Below the pieces are notes generated by a model. That model was not told the DNA's origin. It made no database searches and saw nothing but the letters and a program-made list of their open reading frames with translations. Below, in pieces: positions 60,430-64,000 of a stretch of DNA of 64,000 bases. Origin of the DNA: JAPPFW01 sp965231815 (GTDB taxonomy: Bacteria > Actinomycetota > Acidimicrobiia > Spongiisociales > Spongiisociaceae); NCBI GenBank assembly GCA_965231815.1, contig OZ246890.1:2232001-2296000 (forward strand), written 5' to 3'. The translations under genes and the position numbers were made by a program. Every line of letters starts with the position of its first letter. Within the stretch, counting starts at the first letter, position 1.

Positions 60430-60932
60430 GGACGAGTGCGCTTGTTGAACTTCGAGAACGTTATTCGAGAACGTTATCAGAGAGGAGGTCGTCCCTCCTG
60501 CCACACGGCAATCATCTACTCTGCGACTTGCAGTCGCATACCTCTCACCGCCGAGCCAGACATCCACTTTCGGGTCGAGATACCGCTGGACGCGGTGGGA
60601 CCCGATCAGTCCCACGATCCGATTCCCGAAAGTTGTGTCTTCGACGCGGTAGAAGCTGTCATCCGAGCGATCCAAGTGAACTTCGCACGGGAACAAACGG
60701 TCCAATGCCGGAACATCGTGATCGTAACGAGCCGTCTCGTCGTCGGCAATCCGAATCCGCCGGTCGCCCTTTTCACGACTCTGGCCGCCGACGAACACGG
60801 GTATGTTCGAATGAAGGTCGCTAAGCACCCGAACACCTTGCCCGAAGTGTTGGTCGAGCTGCTCGAAGGTCCGTTCGCATCGTGATGTACGAACCGCACC
60901 CGGATCGCAGCGACCCAACACACGCGGCCCAT
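60430..60932 (-). pseudogene. Decayed paralogue of the protein encoded at 63543-64000
   Basis: The leftward frame contains HRVQRYLDPKVDVWLGGERYA (in two pieces around 60530-60600), which is nearly identical in protein and DNA to VQRYLDPKVDVWLGSEKYE at about 63580-63640. Further upstream EQLDQHFGQG...VFVGGQS and a small gap keep the same spacing as EQLSEATFNR...RIGGYVT in the other copy. The N-terminal part (AAIRVRFVHHDANGP) is in another frame, needing one extra base near 60870 to connect. A rightward 149-codon frame covers the same DNA but is explained as antisense to this homologue. Function unknown; the gene is broken. Confidence 0.55.
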
Positions 60933-61014
60933 TCGGTTCTCCGAGTTCTCGTGGTTCTTGGGCGGGCTGAAGATACATTGGCGCCGAAAATGAGCCCGGT
61001 CGTCAAGCTATTTC

Positions 61015-62253
61015 CTAGCCCGGTCCGGTCTCGCCCGCCCAGATGATCAGACGGAGCTCGCTGTCGTCGATAATCGTATAGTCGGGATATCGTCCCGATA
61101 GGTCGTTACTTTCTTCGAGGATGATCGGCACCCCGTCCCCTCGCCGTTCCATCATGTACCTTCGGGCAAGACCGTCTTCGGCTACGGGGCAGCGGGCCAG
61201 AAGCGAGACGATGAGCTCGTTACGGCAATACTGTCGATCGGTCATGCTGTCGATGGTCAGCGTGTTCGCAAGGGATCCGGGTACGTAGAGTTCGATCCGG
61301 TCCCGGAACATGTGTAGCCGAATACGCGCACCGGCCATCGAGTAGTCTCGATGAGCGACCGCGTTCACCAGCGCCTCGAACACCGCCCGGTCGCTGTATT
61401 GTGGACGTTCGGTGCGGCCGACCCCTTTCGTGGCCCTGACGGACATGTTCCTTCGTACGAAGTGCAACGCTTCGGAGACCTGACGATCGAGTGGACCGGA
61501 GAGATCGGCCGCATCCCGCTGGTAGTTGATGTCTCGTCGCTCGCCTGCGTAGCTAACCGCTTGGATGTATGCATGCGGGAGCCAATCTCCTGGATTCGTG
61601 GTGCACATGAGCACGCCTGCCACCGTGAGGCATGTGGCGCCCTGGTCGTCGTGGGCTATAAGTCCTATCCTGCGCAGGTTCTGTTCGCTCGTATCGCCAC
61701 GGCTCCGTAGGAACCGGGTGGCTAGTTCTGGCACGAGGTCTCCGAACTCGCTACCGGGCACTACGGACTCGTCGAACCTGATCAGCCTCGTCTGGCTACG
61801 TTCCTGGAGCAGCCGGGCTAAAACCTGCGGCTGTAGGTTGCGGGTGGAGCTACCTGTCCTCTGGTAGTAGCCGCCAGGGCTCTGATGGACGAAGAGGCTG
61901 CGCGGTACGTCGACGCGCAGGACAGGTACCAGGCACCCTGACACATCGGGCAGCTCGAGCCGACGGATGGTGGCATTGAGCGGAGGCTTCAGCGAGTCCA
62001 GACATATCTCGGCCATCCACTGCTCCACAATGTCCAGACTGGCGAGAGGGATACCCAGTACTTCGCGTGTCCCGTCATCGACACCGAGAACGATCGTACC
62101 CCCCTTGCTGTTCGCCATTCCCGCGACCGTGTCGGCCATGGCCGCCCATCGTGGCCCGACGACCTTCGACCCTTGAAGCAGTACTCGCTTCAACTCCAGG
62201 GACGAGCTATCACCCAGGCGAATCATCCTCTCCAGATCAGTGTTGGAGGGCAT
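61015..62253 (-). CDS. AlbA/Schlafen-type ATP-binding protein
   Basis: A 412-residue protein of the AlbA_2 (Schlafen-like) plus HATPase architecture. The N-terminal LELKRVL with ADTVAGMANSKGGTIVLGVDD is the AlbA_2 motif (E-x-K ... AxANxxGGxxxxGVxD). The C-terminal part has FEALVNAVAHRDYSM, the N-box of RecG-like HATPase_c_4 domains, followed by LHMFRDRIELYVPGSL. Members are transcription regulators or nucleic acid-binding proteins often found in defence islands. ATG at 62253 begins the conserved part but lacks a ribosome binding site; a GTG at 62307 adds 18 residues. The gene is downstream of a PD-(D/E)XK nuclease gene, 225 bases away, same strand. Confidence 0.83.
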   Translation of the reverse strand: MPSNTDLERMIRLGDSSSLELKRVLLQGSKVVGPRWAAMADTVAGMANSKGGTIVLGVDDGTREVLGIPLASLDIVEQWMAEICLDSLKPPLNATIRRLELPDVSGCLVPVLRVDVPRSLFVHQSPGGYYQRTGSSTRNLQPQVLARLLQERSQTRLIRFDESVVPGSEFGDLVPELATRFLRSRGDTSEQNLRRIGLIAHDDQGATCLTVAGVLMCTTNPGDWLPHAYIQAVSYAGERRDINYQRDAADLSGPLDRQVSEALHFVRRNMSVRATKGVGRTERPQYSDRAVFEALVNAVAHRDYSMAGARIRLHMFRDRIELYVPGSLANTLTIDSMTDRQYCRNELIVSLLARCPVAEDGLARRYMMERRGDGVPIILEESNDLSGRYPDYTIIDDSELRLIIWAGETGPG

Positions 62254-62478
62254 GCGGGTCACATTGTGGGCGGCATGATCCGCCGACCGGTAGAAGGAGA
62301 ATGGCACCGACGAGGGTACCGATGAGGTAGGCCGCCGATACCTGGGGCCGGCTGAGTGCCATTTCCGCTATCAACAGGTCGATCGACACCGACACCCCGA
62401 TGGTCTGGGCGGGCCGGTCATAGCGCCCGTGATGGTGGCCAACCCCGTTGAAGATATGAAACGCCTCCGTCACACCAG

Positions 62479-63546
62479 CTAGAAGTTCTCGAAAAGCATC
62501 GGATGCTCCCGCGTCGTCGCCTCAAGATTCTTCTTCGCGTTAGCAGGGTCGGCCTGTTCAAGGCCCTTGATGGCTTGGTCCTTGGTTTCTGTGCTCGGGA
62601 GGTCGATCTCCAGGCGGTCTCCTCCGTAGCGACGGATCTCGACCTCGGATTTCCTGAGTGCACGTTCCACGATCTTGACCGCAGCTTCGCCGAACTGGTT
62701 CCGGTTCCTTTCGTGCCACCGATCGAACACACGGAAGGTGGCGTCACTGAGTAGCTGGGTTCCGTTGAGCGCGAGTGTGGTCGGCACGAGTGCCCGGCCC
62801 ACATGGCCCATCGCCTGTGTTAGTACGCGGGCTGTCAGTTCACGAAGCCCGTCGGCGCGCAGCTCAGGCTCCTGGGTGTCTTCGATACCTGGGATCCATG
62901 GGACGAAGTAGAGTGGTCGTAGATCGTTGTCACCATCCCTGCGCAGGACAACAGTAGGAGCAGCAAGAGCTACTGCGGCGGGATCGGGCAGATCAGACGG
63001 TGTGGGACTGGACAGTGATACGCCTTTGTCATCGATCGAGAGTCCAACCACCGTGGTGGGTGCTGCCGGAAGACCCATGGCACTCACTTCGTCAGCGAGT
63101 TCCTTCAGCGTTGTGGACAGACTCTCTGCATCTGCTCCGACGGTTCCGTAGATCACATGGCCACGACGCTCAGCCTGCTCTCCAAGAGAAGCGGCAAGGT
63201 CGAAGGCGGACAAGAGTAACTTCACTGCCTGCCGTGTATTGGAAGAGTCTCGAGAGAATCCTCGCGCCTTGAGTTCCACGATCACTTGTACTGGGTGGTC
63301 CTGGTGCCTCAACCATAGGTCCGGACGACACGGAGACCGATCGGCTGATCCGGTAAGCCGTTCTAACGCGGCTATGACCGAGTCCTCGGCAGGTACTTGT
63401 ACGCGGCGTCCGATGGCCATGAGGTAGTAGCCGGCATTGCGAAGCACAGGCCGCGTTCTGCCAGTTGCGGGCAGATCCTCGAGAGCCCAGAGGAACGCGT
63501 TGAGTTGGAACACCTGATCCGAGAGAAGACGCGCTCCGCTTGTCAC
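62479..63546 (-). CDS. PD-(D/E)XK-type nuclease, unknown family
   Basis: A 355-residue protein of unassigned family. Pro75-Asp76 and Glu91-Leu92-Lys93 (CRPDLWLRHQDHPVQVIVELK) are a textbook PD-(D/E)XK nuclease motif with the correct 14-residue spacing. An all-helical C-terminus (about 220-350) ends in DQAIKGLEQADPANAKKNLE. GTG at 63546 overlaps the stop of the upstream gene as GTGA, so the two are translationally coupled. Coupling to an unknown small protein and proximity to an AlbA-type ATPase suggest a multi-gene defence or mobile element system; DNA cleavage would be its expected activity. Confidence 0.7.
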   Translation of the reverse strand: MTSGARLLSDQVFQLNAFLWALEDLPATGRTRPVLRNAGYYLMAIGRRVQVPAEDSVIAALERLTGSADRSPCRPDLWLRHQDHPVQVIVELKARGFSRDSSNTRQAVKLLLSAFDLAASLGEQAERRGHVIYGTVGADAESLSTTLKELADEVSAMGLPAAPTTVVGLSIDDKGVSLSSPTPSDLPDPAAVALAAPTVVLRRDGDNDLRPLYFVPWIPGIEDTQEPELRADGLRELTARVLTQAMGHVGRALVPTTLALNGTQLLSDATFRVFDRWHERNRNQFGEAAVKIVERALRKSEVEIRRYGGDRLEIDLPSTETKDQAIKGLEQADPANAKKNLEATTREHPMLFENF

Positions 63547-64000
63547 CCGGCGTTCATGGATTCTGCGACGGCAACTTCGTATTTCTCGCTGCCGAGCCAG
63601 ACATCCACCTTCGGATCGAGATACCGCTGGACATTGGTCACTAGTCGGTGGATCGTATTTCCGCAGGTCCCCTGCGGAAGGAGGGCGAGCAGGTGATGGC
63701 TCGTGGCCTCAAGGAGGAAAGGCTGCCAGAGATGACGATCGATCCCGGCTAAGTGCACTTTGGTAGGCCCCCGCCGGGTTACATAGCCGCCGATACGGAA
63801 CCGGCTAGTGCGACGCCTAAGGGCCAAGTCGACGAATCGATTGAAGGTCGCCTCGCTCAGTTGTTCACTGAATCGGATCGTTACGGGCGCCCCGCTCACC
63901 GAGAATCCATCCTCGCCGACTTGGGTTGTGTCCACCCAGAGCCGATCCTCGGCGCGTGTGGTGACCGTTCGGTAGAGCCTTACGACCAGACCGACAGTCG
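63543..64000 (-). CDS. Unknown protein, partial; partner of the PD-(D/E)XK gene
   Basis: The frame is open to the right edge of the window (152 codons seen, N-terminus missing), reading RLYRTVTTRAEDRLWVDTTQ and continuing to VQRYLDPKVDVWLGSEKYE before the stop. A GTG at 63935 is an internal start option, but the open frame continues upstream, so the gene is probably longer. The last 30 residues are strongly conserved in a decayed second copy at 60430-60932. No domain recognised. Its stop overlaps the nuclease start (GTGA), so they are one unit; it could be the sensor or antitoxin-like partner of the nuclease, which is inference. Confidence 0.6.
   Translation of the reverse strand, partial: TVGLVVRLYRTVTTRAEDRLWVDTTQVGEDGFSVSGAPVTIRFSEQLSEATFNRFVDLALRRRTSRFRIGGYVTRRGPTKVHLAGIDRHLWQPFLLEATSHHLLALLPQGTCGNTIHRLVTNVQRYLDPKVDVWLGSEKYEVAVAESMNAG

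Noticed and set aside
60436..60885. Rightward 149-codon frame that looks protein-like
   Set aside because: It is antisense to sequence whose leftward translation is homologous to the gene at 63543-64000, so the rightward frame is a shadow.
62237..62473. Leftward 78-codon frame with a hydrophobic helix (LIGTLVGAILLLPVGG)
   Set aside because: It overlaps the start of the AlbA-type gene, lacks a good start signal and does not match a family beyond one hydrophobic stretch.
1..64000. CRISPR array, tRNA or rRNA genes
   Set aside because: No regularly spaced direct repeats and no recognisable tRNA or rRNA sequences were seen on either strand by eye; weakly conserved RNAs could be missed.

Overview
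The window looks like a piece of a high-GC actinobacterial chromosome, most plausibly from the Acidimicrobiia or a relative. The signs are many GTG and TTG starts, three lipoprotein binding proteins with long Thr/Ala/Pro linkers after the lipobox, and a zinc alcohol dehydrogenase of the mycothiol-dependent formaldehyde dehydrogenase type. The taxonomic call is inference; there is no rRNA or tRNA gene to confirm it.

Most of the window is catabolic and transport capacity, probably for (hetero)aromatic or carboxylated ring compounds. From 1 to 5 kb lie an SDR, an IclR regulator, an aldehyde dehydrogenase, an alcohol dehydrogenase and a Rieske oxygenase. From 8.4 to 18.7 kb a leftward run of nine genes encodes a DUF6282 enzyme, a complete BMP-type importer, an NMT1-type importer lacking an ATPase, and an amidohydrolase. 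From 19 to 40 kb lie a CoxG-like protein, three UbiD-family decarboxylases, one complete CoxL/M/S-type molybdenum hydroxylase, two further tandem CoxL-like large subunits, an orphan NitT/TauT-type ATPase and a flavin split-barrel protein. From 43.3 to 46.7 kb are two tandem EamA exporters and a serine hydrolase. From 47.9 to 54.9 kb is a sugar or polyol locus (CUT1-type importer without ATPase, two Gfo/Idh/MocA oxidoreductases, a VOC protein and a bicupin). From 55.1 to 57.8 kb is a CbiMN-Q-O cobalt/nickel importer.

Inserted at gene boundaries are visibly A+T-richer genes that look like defence or conflict genes: a NERD-like SF1 helicase plus DUF2290 gene (5.1-8.0 kb), a 1043-residue STAND-type NTPase fused to a phosphoribosyltransferase-like effector domain (19.5-22.7 kb), and a helicase IV-like protein with an inserted nuclease domain (40.1-42.8 kb). 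A RelE toxin with an unusual antitoxin partner, a broken PIN toxin beside an intact antitoxin-like gene, and a frameshifted nuclease-like gene sit nearby. The right end (58.2-64.0 kb) is a mobile/defence region with a decayed IS110 element, an AlbA/Schlafen-type ATPase, a PD-(D/E)XK nuclease and an unidentified partner gene of which a decayed copy lies 3 kb away.

Two related 167 and 201 bp elements with terminal inverted repeats and TTAA-like flanks (29.1 and 42.9 kb) are previously unlisted MITE candidates; a 22 bp remnant made of the two element tips lies at 39.96 kb, so the 40-42.8 kb helicase gene is bracketed by such ends. The strongest candidate for an undescribed system is the STAND-phosphoribosyltransferase fusion.
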